64,000 nt of DNA from Brevundimonas mediterranea (lineage in GTDB: Bacteria; Pseudomonadota; Alphaproteobacteria; Caulobacterales; Caulobacteraceae). The stretch's first letter is position 1, and every line of letters starts with the position of its first letter. The position numbers and the translations under genes are program-made. Shown here piece by piece: positions 1-8,875 of the stretch. The stretch spans positions 1 to 64,000 of the forward strand of contig NZ_JACIDA010000001.1 in NCBI RefSeq assembly GCF_014196125.1, read 5' to 3'. The notes beneath the pieces are model-generated. The model saw only the letters and a list, made by a program, of their open reading frames with translations. It had not been told where the DNA came from and made no database searches.

Positions 1-17
1 TCTCGACTACCGCTTGC

Positions 18-94
<77 letters not shown>

Positions 95-102
95 AGATTT
101 AG

Positions 103-136
103 CCCGCTATTCCAATAGGATAGCGGGTTTTTCTTT
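103..136 (+). terminator. Rho-independent terminator of the tRNA gene
   Basis: CCCGCTAT (103-110) pairs with ATAGCGGG (120-127). The loop region can add two more C-G pairs with a bulge. It is followed by TTTTTCTTT at 128-136. The hairpin begins 8 nt after the CCA end. Confidence 0.9.
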
Positions 137-142
137 GCCCAA

Positions 143-203
143 ATTCCGCACCTCAAATCCACCGTGGAAGCCTCGTGGAAGCACCCGGCGCGAAAACCCA
201 GGC
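143..203 (+). repeat. Left copy of an imperfect direct repeat (possible island end)
   Basis: This block contains CCGTGGAAGCC, CGTGG and AAACCCAGGC in fixed order and spacing. The same order recurs at 12952-13019 in the same orientation. Both copies follow a hairpin by about 20-40 nt. This may be a decayed attachment-site flank or a dispersed intergenic repeat. Confidence 0.5.
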
Positions 204-369
204 GCAGAGGGGTGTTTGGATCACGATTCAGGGAGGCTGCTCGTCGCCGGCGGCTGCCGTGCCGAAAGCCAATTCTAAGCCTGTCACGGGGCGTGGAGAC
301 TTTGATGACGGACACAAACGGGAACATGCCGGCGCAAGCGACTTGCCCTCGCTGACCGCGATATCGTGC

Positions 370-613
370 GTTGCGCACGGCGCCTAGGGTGCGGTTGGCC
401 CCACGACGGGCGATCTCCGCCTTGACCTCCCCGTGCTGGCCCGGCGCCATCCGTCACGAGCGGCCGTGCTGGCGATATTGGCTAGATAGAACCGCTTGCC
501 CTTCGTCATCACTCGAACCCCGAACCCCGAACCCCGGCAGTTCGCCGTCGAGGACAACGTAGTCCTTGGCGCTGGCCCTCCAGACGGTTCACCACGCGCT
601 TGCTCAACTTCTC
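370..613 (-). pseudogene. Decayed tyrosine integrase (N-terminal part)
   Basis: Reading the minus strand from 613 leftward across frames gives a recognisable DUF4102-type phage integrase N-terminus. It runs KLSKRVVNRLE, then SAKDYVVLDGELPGFGVRV, then TKGKRFYL, then QYRQHGRS, a stop, then RMAPGQHGEVKAEIARR and LGAVRN. At least three indels separate the pieces. One is an extra G near 573. One is a 7-nt duplication (CGGGGTT on the coding strand) around 520-537, just after the ELPGFGV segment. One is a 1-nt loss near the YL/QYR junction. An in-frame TGA also interrupts it. The catalytic C-terminal domain is not visible between here and the tRNA, so it appears deleted. This is a dead remnant adjacent to a tRNA, the usual place for a genomic-island integrase. 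Confidence 0.75.
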
Positions 614-852
614 GCCAGCTATCTCCAAATCCTTTCCCAGCACATCCGCCGCCTCTCATAATGGAACAGCGGGTTGTTCTTTGACCCGCGGCTAGGCCGG
701 TGCGTCATGTACTGACAGTCTGTGAACGGAGGCCGGCGTTCCAGGGGGCCGCCGGTATTGTGACAAGTGCGCGACGGCGCCCGAAAAAAGGAGCCCGTCT
801 TCTCGGTGTGGCTGATTTCAGAGAACGCGGGCTTGCTGCCTTCTGAAGGCGC
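614..852. other. Non-coding stretch upstream of the sigma factor gene
   Basis: No credible gene is seen. In one minus-strand frame the right end (about 614-650) reads EAADVLGKDLEIAGEK and continues into the integrase remnant, so it may be part of the same dead gene. The promoter of the sigma-factor operon should lie in the last 150 bases; no clear consensus was identified. Confidence 0.5.
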
Positions 853-1461
853 GTGCCAGTCTCTGTGCCCATGGGGGTTTCAGACGACATAGCGCTCTGG
901 CTTGCGCGAAGCGTGATGCCACATGAGCCTGCGCTGCGCGCATGGTTGCGCCGGGGGGCTTCGCCAGCCGACGTTGATGATATTGTGCAGGAAACCTACG
1001 CGAAATTGATCGGTGTCGCGGATGTCGGCTCCATCCGTAACGTGCGCGCTTATCTTTTTCGCACGGCGCAGTCCGCTGCAGTCGATCGCTTAAGACGAAG
1101 GAGCGTGGTGCCGCTCGACGCCGTCGCAGATATCGACAGACTTCAGATGGCCGCAGATGCGGTGACGCCAGAAGATGAAGTCGTGGGCCGCAACGAACTT
1201 CGGCTTCTGGCGAAAATGATCGACCGCCTTCCTGATAAGACGCGTCGTGTCTTCATCCTGAGCCGGGTAGAGGGGCGCTCGCAGAAACAGATTGCCCAGG
1301 AGACGGGATTCCCTGAAAGCACCGTCGAAAAGCACATCGCCAAGGCCTTCGTCCTACTGATGGCCGCCTATGCCGATGGAGGATATGATGCTCCAGATGC
1401 GTCAAGGTTGCGGAACGTGCGGATCGGACGAAGGGCGGATGGCAGGGACGGAAACGGCTGA
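853..1461 (+). CDS. ECF RNA polymerase sigma factor, FecI-like
   Basis: This 202-aa protein has the layout of an extracytoplasmic-function sigma factor. Region 2 lies near residues 25-85, with the DDIVQETYAKL core helix and the -10 recognition stretch around NVRAYLFRTAQSAAVDRLRRR. Region 4 lies near 115-170, with a helix-turn-helix (SQKQIAQETGFPESTVEKH). In FecI/FecR systems such factors direct transcription of the neighbouring TonB receptor. Here fecR overlaps its 3' end and the receptor follows. The GTG at 853 has a GAAGG 4 nt upstream; the in-frame ATG at 871 is an alternative start with no ribosome site. Function is confident by family; the inducing signal is unknown. Confidence 0.88.
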   Translation: MPVSVPMGVSDDIALWLARSVMPHEPALRAWLRRGASPADVDDIVQETYAKLIGVADVGSIRNVRAYLFRTAQSAAVDRLRRRSVVPLDAVADIDRLQMAADAVTPEDEVVGRNELRLLAKMIDRLPDKTRRVFILSRVEGRSQKQIAQETGFPESTVEKHIAKAFVLLMAAYADGGYDAPDASRLRNVRIGRRADGRDGNG

Positions 1462-2383
1462 AGAAATCGATCGTCGCGCGGCCATGTGGGCCGCGCGGCT
1501 TGATCATGGCGCGTTTTCACTTGCGGATCAGCGTGAATTCGACGCGTGGGCGGCGGAGGATCCGCGTCGTTTGGGCGCCTTCGCCCGCGCCCGCGCCATA
1601 GCGCTTCATTCCAAACAGGCGTCCGCCCTGCGCGGCGGCGCCGTTTCAGAGCAACCCGTGATGGCGCGGCGATCTCTGCTGGCGGCCGGAGTCGCCGTGG
1701 CGATGTTGAGCGGCACAGGATTGGCTGCGGCCTACTGGCGACGCTCTCAGCGGCTGGATACGGTGCGCGGCGAAGTCCGGTCGGTCGCCCTGGACGACGG
1801 CAGCGTGGTCACGCTCAACACCCTTTCACGTGTCAGCGTTCGCTATACCCGCTCCGTCCGCGAAGTGGTGCTGATGTACGGGGAAGCCCTGTTCGAGGTG
1901 GCCGTCGATCCGGTCCGGCCTTTCGTCATGCGAGCGGCCGGCGTCGTGCTTACGACCTACGATGGGTCCTTCCTGTTGAAGCGCTTGAATCAGTCTCCGC
2001 TTCAAGTGGCTGCGCTTGCGGGCTCGGTCCATATGCGGGTGGGGCAGGAGCAGGCGCAGATCCTGACCGCCAACCAATTGATCAGCCTCGGCGGAAACGA
2101 TGTTTCAAGCCGTCGTTCCATAGACGCGCGCCAAGGCGACCGACTTCTCGCCTGGCGTGATGGGAAGATCGAATTCCACGACGAAAGCCTGCAGGCGGCC
2201 GCCGCTGAATTCGCCCGGTTCAGCGAAGTCCCGATCGAACTCGCGGATCGAAATGTGGCGGAAATGAAAATCACTGGCCTGTTTGAAGCAAACGATCCGG
2301 CGGCCTTTGCGCGAGCGGCGGCGCGCAGCCTGAATCTGCGCGCAGAAATCAGCACGAGCCGAATTTTGCTCGGTTACGGTTAA
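1439..2383 (+). CDS. FecR-family anti-sigma/sensor protein
   Basis: This 314-aa inner-membrane regulator has a cytoplasmic DUF4880 N-domain (residues 10-55, WAARLDHGAFS...FDAWAAEDP) that would bind the sigma factor. A single membrane segment lies near 78-97, then a periplasmic FecR domain (about 105-200, RGEVRSVALDDGS...LNTLS) and a C-terminal DUF4974-like region (about 250-314). It should relay receptor occupancy to the ECF sigma factor. I chose ATG 1439 because GAAGGG lies just upstream; the longer frame from 1370 runs deep inside the sigma gene. The 23-bp overlap with the sigma gene indicates co-translation. Confidence 0.9.
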   Translation: MAGTETAEEIDRRAAMWAARLDHGAFSLADQREFDAWAAEDPRRLGAFARARAIALHSKQASALRGGAVSEQPVMARRSLLAAGVAVAMLSGTGLAAAYWRRSQRLDTVRGEVRSVALDDGSVVTLNTLSRVSVRYTRSVREVVLMYGEALFEVAVDPVRPFVMRAAGVVLTTYDGSFLLKRLNQSPLQVAALAGSVHMRVGQEQAQILTANQLISLGGNDVSSRRSIDARQGDRLLAWRDGKIEFHDESLQAAAAEFARFSEVPIELADRNVAEMKITGLFEANDPAAFARAAARSLNLRAEISTSRILLGYG

Positions 2384-2425
2384 ATATTTTCCGGACGCTG
2401 GAGGATTCCCGTTCCACTACCCGTC

Positions 2426-2462
2426 TTGTCTATGTCCGGTGCGCCGGGGGAAACATAGACAA
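2426..2462 (+). promoter_or_regulatory. Long inverted repeat upstream of the TonB receptor
   Basis: TTGTCTATGT (2426-2435) is perfectly complementary to ACATAGACAA (2453-2462), with a 17-nt centre that itself contains CCGG-TGCG-CCGG. The element ends 16 nt before the receptor start codon. It could be an operator, or an RNA hairpin that controls the receptor separately from the sigma/FecR genes. Confidence 0.6.
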
Positions 2463-2478
2463 CGGATCGGGGGATCTC

Positions 2479-5400
2479 ATGGTGTCGTGGAAGCGATTGT
2501 TGGCGGCGAGCGTGGCTGGGGGAGTGCTTGTCGCGGCGGCCCACGGAGCGGCGGCTCAGGATAGACAGTTCAACGTGGCGGCTCAGCCGTTGGCGCAAGC
2601 CATTCCGGAACTGGCGCGCCAAGCGGGCGTGACAATTTCAGCCCCAACCGGCCACCTTTCCGGCCGGGTCGGGCCTGCGGTCTCGGGCCAAATGGACATC
2701 GAAGACGCGGTCAGCCGACTGCTGGAGGGCACCGATCTCTACATCGCCTCGCACGAGGGATCGACCATCATCCTGCAGAAGCGGAGCGCAGGCGACAGCC
2801 GCGCGGCCGAGGTCCAGGAGGTTGTGGTCGTCGGCAGCCGCATCAGGGGTACGCGCATAAACGAGGCCTTGCCGGTCACCGTCGTCGATCAGTCTGATCT
2901 GGATGCGATCGGCGCCACCGACGGCGACGATCTCTATCGCTCTATCGCCCAGATGGGCGACGTCGGCTTCAACGAGGCGGACAGCGACAACGGCGGCATC
3001 AATAATGCGCGGGGCGATGTGGCGTCGATCGACCTGCGTTCGATCGGGACGGGCAATACGTTGGTTCTGCTGAATGGTCGCAGGCTGGTTCCGCATCCCG
3101 GCACGCAGATCGAAAACTATGTGCCGGTGCAGACCGTCAACACCAACGCCATTCCTACCTTCGGCCTGCGTCGGGTCGAGGTTCTGGCGGACGGCGCCGC
3201 CGCGCTTTACGGCACCGACGCCGTCGCCGGGGTGGTCAACAATGTTCTGCGCGACAATTTCGAAGGCTTCACCGCCCAGGGCGCGATTGGCCGCGACGAA
3301 GGCGGGATGGAGGAATATTCCTTCGATTTTCAGGCTGGCAAGGACTTCAACGACGGCAAGACCAACGTCTCGATCATGGGCGGCTATCTGACGCGAGACC
3401 CGCTCTACATCTGGGAGCGGGACTATGCGACGGTGGAGGGCCGTGTGGCGCGCTTCGGCGGTCGAGCATCCGGCCTGGACTACGGAACCTACAGCACGAT
3501 CACCGCCTGGTCCGAGGGCGTTCGGTTGAATCCCACCACCTACAAGCCCGCGGCCGCGACGACGCGGGTCAACGGCCAGACGCTGACCTCCACGGCCGGA
3601 ACCTTCCATGTTCAACCCAGCACCAATCCGGGATGTCTGGCGAACGGCTTCGTCGCGGGCACCTGTTTCGACAACTCGACTTTGGCGACGACGACCGAGG
3701 ACGCCAACCTTCGCTACGACCTCGACACGATGCGGACCATCAGCTCGGCTGTGGATCGCGCCAATCTGTTCAGCTTCGTCAATCACCGGTTCGACAACGG
3801 CGTCGAGGTCTTCGGCGAGTTGGGCTACTACTGGGGCGAGACTTGGTCGCAGCGGCAACAGGACACGCCGCTTGAGACGATTCAGCGCGTTCTGATGTCG
3901 CCGACGGCCTATTGGAACCCCCTGGGGGCGGTCGGGGTGACGGCGCGCCTGCCGGGCTTGACGACGGGCACCGGAACCGCCGCCTTCCCCGCGGGCGGAG
4001 CGGCCGTGGAGGTTCAGGACTTCCGCTTCTCCGACCTGGGCTATCGCACGATCGAGGTCGAGAACATCACCACCCGCTATCTGGGCGGTCTGCGCGGGCA
4101 ATGGCGCGGCTTCGACTGGGAATCCGCGGTCCTGTACAGCAAGGCCAAGGTCACCGACCAGATGGACGGCATCAGCATGACCGGGCTCCAGGCGGCTATC
4201 AACAGGACGACGCCCGACGCCTATAATCCCTTCGTCGGCGGTGATCTGACCAGCCCTAAGGACGGCGCGTTCGGCCTGAACAACCAGGCGACCATTGATA
4301 CGATGCTGGTCAAGGTCTACCGCGAGGCCGAGACCGAGCTGATGCAGTGGGATTTCAAGGTCTCGAAAGCCGATCTCTTCCGTCTGCCTGGCGGCGATGT
4401 CGGTATGGCGGGTGGGGTCGAGGCGCGGCGGGAGACTTTCGCCGAAGATCGCGACCCGCGTCTGGATGGAACCATCACCTTCACGGACCTGGCGGGCGGC
4501 GTCTCCATGAGCGACGTCATGGGCGTGACCTATACGCCTGACAGCCATGGAGCGCGGAACGTCTATTCCGCCTTCCTTGAGGCGGCCATTCCAGTGGTCT
4601 CGCCCGAGATGAAGATTCCCTGGGTCCAGTCGATCGACGTTCAACTGGCCGGCCGGGTCGAGCAGTATTCCCTGTTCGGCACCGTCGCCGCGCCGAAGGT
4701 CGCCCTGGCCTATCGGCCAAACGATTGGCTGATGTTCCGCAGCGCCTGGTCCCAGGGTTTCCGCGCGCCCAATCTGCTGCAACTGCACCAGCCGGATTTC
4801 GAGCGGTCCAACGCTCGCCGCGACTACGCCGCCTGCGCCGTTCAACTGGCTATCGGCGCCATTCCCACCCTGACGACCAGCAACGACTACTGCACCAGCG
4901 AAAGCCGGATCGAGCGCCGCGCCGGCAATAAGGATTTGAAGGCGGAGGACTCTGAAAACCTGAGCGTCGGTGTCGTGTTCGAACCCAAGCTCTGGGATGA
5001 TCGTTTCGGCGACCTGACCTTCACCGTCGATTACTGGAAGATCCGTCAGGAGAACCTAGTGGGGATTTTCGGCGGCACGAACCAGCTGATCATGGACTAT
5101 TATCTGCGCCAGATCGGCAGTTCGAACCCGAACGTCATCCGCGCGGAGCCGGACGCCCAGCAGATCGCTGATGCGGCGGCGGCGCGACTGGCCCCCGTCG
5201 GAACCTTGGCGTCGATCAAGGACGACTACATGAACCTTCAGCCGCGCGAGTCGGAAGGTCTGGATTTCAGAGTTTTCTACAGTGTGCGGAACACGCCGAC
5301 GGGCGACTGGCGTATCAGCTTGAACGCCAGCCAGAAGCTGAAACTCTACCAGGAACCCAGCGAACAGCATCAGACGCTGCTGGACGCTCTGGCGGCCGGG

Positions 5401-5790
5401 GTCATTTCCGGTGTCTCCATCAGCGGAGTGGAAGACCTGATCGGCCGTAACGGCCGCCCGGAATGGAAGATGACGGCCTCGGTAACATGGAGCCTCGGGC
5501 CTTGGACGTCAGGCTGGTATTCCAGCTATGTCTCCGAGTTCGACGACACCAGCGCCACATACGTCAACACCGAAATACCCTGGGTCATCAAGGAGTGGCT
5601 GACCCACAATCTTTACTTCCAATATGAGTTCGACAAGGACGGTCCGGCGGGCGGGGCGCGCCTGCGGGTGGGAGCGAGGAACATCTTCGATGAAGATCCG
5701 CCGTTGGCGGACGATCGCTTCGGCTATTCGGGAAGCGTCCACTCCAATCGTGGCCGCTGGTGGTACGCCAGCATCCGCAAGTCCTTCTGA
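2479..5790 (+). CDS. TonB-dependent outer-membrane receptor with STN signalling domain
   Basis: This 1,103-aa protein begins with a signal peptide (about 1-27, cleavage after AHGAAA). A secretin/TonB N-terminal (STN) domain follows at about 30-95 (FNVAAQPLAQAIPELARQAG). The plug lies at about 115-250 (VVVVGSRIRGTRIN..., LVLLNGRRLVPHPG, RRVEVLADGAAALYG), then a long beta-barrel ending in the outer-membrane signature ASIRKSF. The STN domain is the part that talks to FecR, so with the two upstream genes this is a trans-envelope signalling receptor. Its length and plug resemble the oar/peptide-type receptors of Caulobacterales more than short siderophore receptors. The ligand cannot be read from sequence; the downstream peptidase and symporter suggest peptides. 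An 11-bp hairpin follows its stop codon. Confidence 0.92.
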   Translation: MVSWKRLLAASVAGGVLVAAAHGAAAQDRQFNVAAQPLAQAIPELARQAGVTISAPTGHLSGRVGPAVSGQMDIEDAVSRLLEGTDLYIASHEGSTIILQKRSAGDSRAAEVQEVVVVGSRIRGTRINEALPVTVVDQSDLDAIGATDGDDLYRSIAQMGDVGFNEADSDNGGINNARGDVASIDLRSIGTGNTLVLLNGRRLVPHPGTQIENYVPVQTVNTNAIPTFGLRRVEVLADGAAALYGTDAVAGVVNNVLRDNFEGFTAQGAIGRDEGGMEEYSFDFQAGKDFNDGKTNVSIMGGYLTRDPLYIWERDYATVEGRVARFGGRASGLDYGTYSTITAWSEGVRLNPTTYKPAAATTRVNGQTLTSTAGTFHVQPSTNPGCLANGFVAGTCFDNSTLATTTEDANLRYDLDTMRTISSAVDRANLFSFVNHRFDNGVEVFGELGYYWGETWSQRQQDTPLETIQRVLMSPTAYWNPLGAVGVTARLPGLTTGTGTAAFPAGGAAVEVQDFRFSDLGYRTIEVENITTRYLGGLRGQWRGFDWESAVLYSKAKVTDQMDGISMTGLQAAINRTTPDAYNPFVGGDLTSPKDGAFGLNNQATIDTMLVKVYREAETELMQWDFKVSKADLFRLPGGDVGMAGGVEARRETFAEDRDPRLDGTITFTDLAGGVSMSDVMGVTYTPDSHGARNVYSAFLEAAIPVVSPEMKIPWVQSIDVQLAGRVEQYSLFGTVAAPKVALAYRPNDWLMFRSAWSQGFRAPNLLQLHQPDFERSNARRDYAACAVQLAIGAIPTLTTSNDYCTSESRIERRAGNKDLKAEDSENLSVGVVFEPKLWDDRFGDLTFTVDYWKIRQENLVGIFGGTNQLIMDYYLRQIGSSNPNVIRAEPDAQQIADAAAARLAPVGTLASIKDDYMNLQPRESEGLDFRVFYSVRNTPTGDWRISLNASQKLKLYQEPSEQHQTLLDALAAGVISGVSISGVEDLIGRNGRPEWKMTASVTWSLGPWTSGWYSSYVSEFDDTSATYVNTEIPWVIKEWLTHNLYFQYEFDKDGPAGGARLRVGARNIFDEDPPLADDRFGYSGSVHSNRGRWWYASIRKSF

Positions 5791-5797
5791 GGACAGA

Positions 5798-5826
5798 GCT
5801 CGGGCGAGTGTTCGCCTCGCCCGAGC
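5798..5826 (+). terminator. Intercistronic hairpin after the receptor gene
   Basis: GCTCGGGCGAG (5798-5808) pairs perfectly with CTCGCCCGAGC (5816-5826) across a 7-nt loop. No T tract follows, and the next ribosome site is a few bases on. It is more likely an attenuator or mRNA-stabilising hairpin than a full terminator, and would lower symporter expression relative to the receptor. Confidence 0.6.
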
Positions 5827-5842
5827 CTTCCAGGAAATCGAC

Positions 5843-7135
5843 ATGTCTTCGCTTGCGCCTTCGGCGGGTTTGTTCCGACCGGTTCGACTTGCCGCGCGCC
5901 TGTGGTTCGCCACGCCGCTGTGGCGAAGGATACTGATGGGTCTGGCGCTCGGCGCGTTCGCAGGCGTGGTGCTGGGTGAACGCGCCCAGGACCTGAAATG
6001 GATCGGCGATCTTTTCGTTCGCCTCATCCGTATGCTGGTGACCCCGCTCGTCTTCGTCACCGTCGCCGCCGGCGTGTCCGCCATGTCCGATCCGGCGCGG
6101 CTGGGGTCGGCCGGTCTCAAGACCATGCTCCTATATTTCGGCTTGATGCTGATCGGCGCGGCCATCGGGCTGGGAGTCGGCGCCCTTGTGCAGCCGGGCG
6201 CCGGCATCGATCTCGACGGGGTCGTCCCCGCGCCCCTGGCCGAGGCGCAAGACCTGCCCGCCATCCTGACGAACATCGTGCCTCTGAACCCCATCGCGGC
6301 CATGGCGGAGGGAGACGTCCTCGCCGTCATCTTCTTCGCTCTGCTGATCGGCGGCGCGTTGCTGGTGACGGGCGAGGAGGGGCGGCCCTTGCGGAGGGTT
6401 CTGGAGTCGGGTTCCGCCGTTCTGCTGCGGGTTGTTCAGTTCGTGATGGAACTGGCGCCGTTCGGCGTCTTCGCTCTGATCGCCTGGGTGATGGGAACCA
6501 GCGGACCATCGGCCTTCGTCAGCGTGTTGCGGCTGTCCTGCTGCGTGCTCCTAGGCGCCGCGATTCAGACCTTCATCGTCCACGGCGCCGTTCTTCGGCT
6601 GATCGCGCGTGTCCCGGTCTTGCCGTTCTACCGCGACATCGTTGACGCCGTGGCGGTGGCCTTTTCGACATCGTCCAGTGCGGCGACCCTGCCCGTGGCG
6701 CTGAGGGTGGCGCAGCGGAATCTCGGCGTCAGTCCGGCCATAGCCTCGACGGTGCTGCCGCTGGGGGTGACGCTCAGCATGGATGGAACCGCCCTCTATG
6801 TCGGCCTGCTGGCCGCCTTTTCCGCTCAGGTGTTCGGCGTCGCCCTGGGGCCGGCCGACTATCTTGCCATAGTCGCAGTGACGGCCCTCGTGGCCCTGGG
6901 CGCCGCGCCTGTGCCGTCAGCCTCGCTGTTTCTGCTGGCGGCGGTTCTTTCCGTGATTGGGCTAGGGCCCGAGCAAACGGCTTTGATCGTCGGCTTCATC
7001 CTGCCGTTCGACCGACCGCTGGATATGATCCGCACCGTGCCGAACTGCACCAGTGACCTGGCCGTGGCCGTCGCCGTGGCCCGTATGGAAGGGGAGCTGG
7101 ACCTCGTAATCTACCAGGAAAGACCGTTGGAATGA
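5843..7135 (+). CDS. Glutamate/dicarboxylate:cation symporter (SDF/DAACS family)
   Basis: This 430-aa inner-membrane protein belongs to the GltP/DctA family. The re-entrant serine-rich hairpin 1 reads STSSSAATLP. TM7 reads LSMDGTALY, where the family usually has NMDGT. TM8 reads DRPLDMIRTVPNCTSD, keeping the Asp and Arg that bind the amino group and side-chain carboxylate of aspartate or glutamate in characterised homologues. It should therefore import an acidic amino acid or C4-dicarboxylate. I chose ATG 5843 (AGGAAA just upstream); the frame opens earlier inside the receptor gene. Its stop overlaps the gamma-glutamyltranspeptidase start as ATGA, so the two are translationally coupled, matching a transporter to the product of that enzyme. 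The Asn-to-Ser change in TM7 touches a cation site in homologues and may alter ion coupling. Confidence 0.87.
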   Translation: MSSLAPSAGLFRPVRLAARLWFATPLWRRILMGLALGAFAGVVLGERAQDLKWIGDLFVRLIRMLVTPLVFVTVAAGVSAMSDPARLGSAGLKTMLLYFGLMLIGAAIGLGVGALVQPGAGIDLDGVVPAPLAEAQDLPAILTNIVPLNPIAAMAEGDVLAVIFFALLIGGALLVTGEEGRPLRRVLESGSAVLLRVVQFVMELAPFGVFALIAWVMGTSGPSAFVSVLRLSCCVLLGAAIQTFIVHGAVLRLIARVPVLPFYRDIVDAVAVAFSTSSSAATLPVALRVAQRNLGVSPAIASTVLPLGVTLSMDGTALYVGLLAAFSAQVFGVALGPADYLAIVAVTALVALGAAPVPSASLFLLAAVLSVIGLGPEQTALIVGFILPFDRPLDMIRTVPNCTSDLAVAVAVARMEGELDLVIYQERPLE

Positions 7136-8838
7136 GCCGTCTCTACTCCCTTCTGCCGGCGTTTCTCGCGGCCCTATTGGCCCTCGCACCTTGCGTTCAG
7201 GCGCAGGAGCAGCCTGAGGCGCTCCTGAACTATGAGTCGGTCCACCATCCGGTGATCTCGACCACCGGTCTGGTCGTCAGCCAGAACGACATCGCCAGCC
7301 GGGTCGGCGCCGACATACTCGCCAGGGGCGGCAATGCGGTCGATGCGGCGGTGGCGACGGGGTTTGCGCTGGCCGTCACCCTGCCGCGCGCCGGGAACCT
7401 CGGGGGCGACGGCTTTATGCTGGTCTATGTGGCGGCCGAGGGCCGGACCTATGCGCTCGACTATCGTTCGGTCGCGCCTCTGGCGGCCAAACCCGCCCTT
7501 TATGACCAGGAGCCACGCGATGCGCGCTATGGCTATCGCGCGTCCGGGGTGCCGGGCTCCGTGGCCGGACTGGCGCATGCCCATGCGCGTTGGGGGCGAC
7601 TGCCTTGGGCCGAACTGATTGAGCCGGCGCGGAAGCTTGCGGCCGATGGCGTGACGCTGAGCCATGACTCGGCCTACGCCCTGTCCTGGTCCAAAGACGT
7701 TCTCGGCCATTGGGAAGCCGGGCGTGGCATCTTCCTCCAAACCGGCGGAGCCCCCTGGCGACCGGGCGACACCCTGGTCCAGAGCGATCTGGCCTGGACC
7801 CTGGGCGAGATCCAGCGCGACGGCGCCGACGCCTTCTACAGGGGCGCGGTGGCGGATCGGATCGTGGCCTCGATGCAGGCGCACGGCGGGCTGATCACGC
7901 ACGAGGATCTGGCGCGCTACCAACCGATCGAGCGGGCGCCGATCGAGACCGAGTATCGCGGCCACCGCGTCGTCACCATGCCGCCCTCCAGCGCCGGCGG
8001 CGTAATGTTGCTGGAGCTGCTCAACCTTGTCGAACGCTTCGATCTGAAGGCCATGGGGGCGGACACCGCCGCCAGTCTGCATGTCATGTCCGAGGCGATG
8101 AAGCTGGCCCAGCTGGATCGCACCCGTTACATCGGCGACCCCGACTTCAGCACCCTTCCGACGGCCCAGCTGACGTCCCAGGCCTATGCTGATCGCCGTT
8201 CCAGCCTGATTTCCACCGACAGCCTCCTGCCAGCCCCAAGCCTGGTCCCCGGCGATCCCTGGGAGGTCGAAGGGATCGACACCACCCATTTCTCCGTCGT
8301 GGACAGCGAGGGAAACGCGGTCTCCAACACCTACACCCTGGGTTCCTCGTTCGGTTCCGGCGCTGTGGTCGATGGGGCGGGCTTTCTGCTGAACGACCAG
8401 ATGAAGAACTTCAACCGGCGCATGCGTGCGGATGGGCGTCCCGTGACGGCGAACGGGATGGAGCCAGGCAAGCGGATGATCTCGACCATGGCCCCGACCA
8501 TCGTGTTCCAGGATGGTCGCCCCTGGCTGGTCACAGGCACGCCCGGCGGGTCGACCATTCCCAACAGCCTGTTTCAGTTGATCGTAAACACCGTCGATCA
8601 CGGGATGAACCTGGCCGAGGCCACGACGACGCCCCGCGTCCATCAGGACGGGGCGACCGGCGATCTTCAGGTCGAGTCAGGTCTGAACCGTGACACGATC
8701 CGACTCCTCGAGGCCTTGGGCCACAAGGTCGTGGTCGGTCAGACGATCGGCAGCAGCCAATCGATTCTGATCGGCGACGGCATGCTGATGGGCGCGGCGG
8801 ATCCCCGCCGACCGGATTCGGCGGCGATCATGCCCTGA
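7132..8838 (+). CDS. ggt: Gamma-glutamyltranspeptidase, periplasmic
   Basis: This 568-aa Ntn-hydrolase cleaves gamma-glutamyl bonds (glutathione, gamma-glutamyl peptides). A signal peptide covers about residues 1-24 (ALAPCVQAQ). The autoprocessing site is intact: the small subunit would begin at Thr384 in DTTHFSVVD, the catalytic threonine. NTYTLGSSFGSG and GTPGGSTIPNSLFQ form the glutamate-binding and oxyanion regions. Length matches the family. It overlaps the symporter stop by 4 nt and is followed after about 37 nt by a hydrolase gene, so the three form one transcript. Released glutamate would be a natural substrate for the symporter. Confidence 0.94.
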   Translation: MSRLYSLLPAFLAALLALAPCVQAQEQPEALLNYESVHHPVISTTGLVVSQNDIASRVGADILARGGNAVDAAVATGFALAVTLPRAGNLGGDGFMLVYVAAEGRTYALDYRSVAPLAAKPALYDQEPRDARYGYRASGVPGSVAGLAHAHARWGRLPWAELIEPARKLAADGVTLSHDSAYALSWSKDVLGHWEAGRGIFLQTGGAPWRPGDTLVQSDLAWTLGEIQRDGADAFYRGAVADRIVASMQAHGGLITHEDLARYQPIERAPIETEYRGHRVVTMPPSSAGGVMLLELLNLVERFDLKAMGADTAASLHVMSEAMKLAQLDRTRYIGDPDFSTLPTAQLTSQAYADRRSSLISTDSLLPAPSLVPGDPWEVEGIDTTHFSVVDSEGNAVSNTYTLGSSFGSGAVVDGAGFLLNDQMKNFNRRMRADGRPVTANGMEPGKRMISTMAPTIVFQDGRPWLVTGTPGGSTIPNSLFQLIVNTVDHGMNLAEATTTPRVHQDGATGDLQVESGLNRDTIRLLEALGHKVVVGQTIGSSQSILIGDGMLMGAADPRRPDSAAIMP

Positions 8839-8875
8839 ATGGAATCACAAATCCGTCTTCATGGAGAACAGGACG

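Noticed and set aside
2384-2478. Cobalamin or other known riboswitch before the TonB receptor
   Set aside because: The leader is only 95 nt and lacks the conserved B12-box elements. The inverted repeat is reported on its own.
2638-4845. 735-aa minus-strand open frame
   Set aside because: It is antisense to the STN receptor; composition (Arg/His/Gly/Asp) is that of a reverse-frame shadow.
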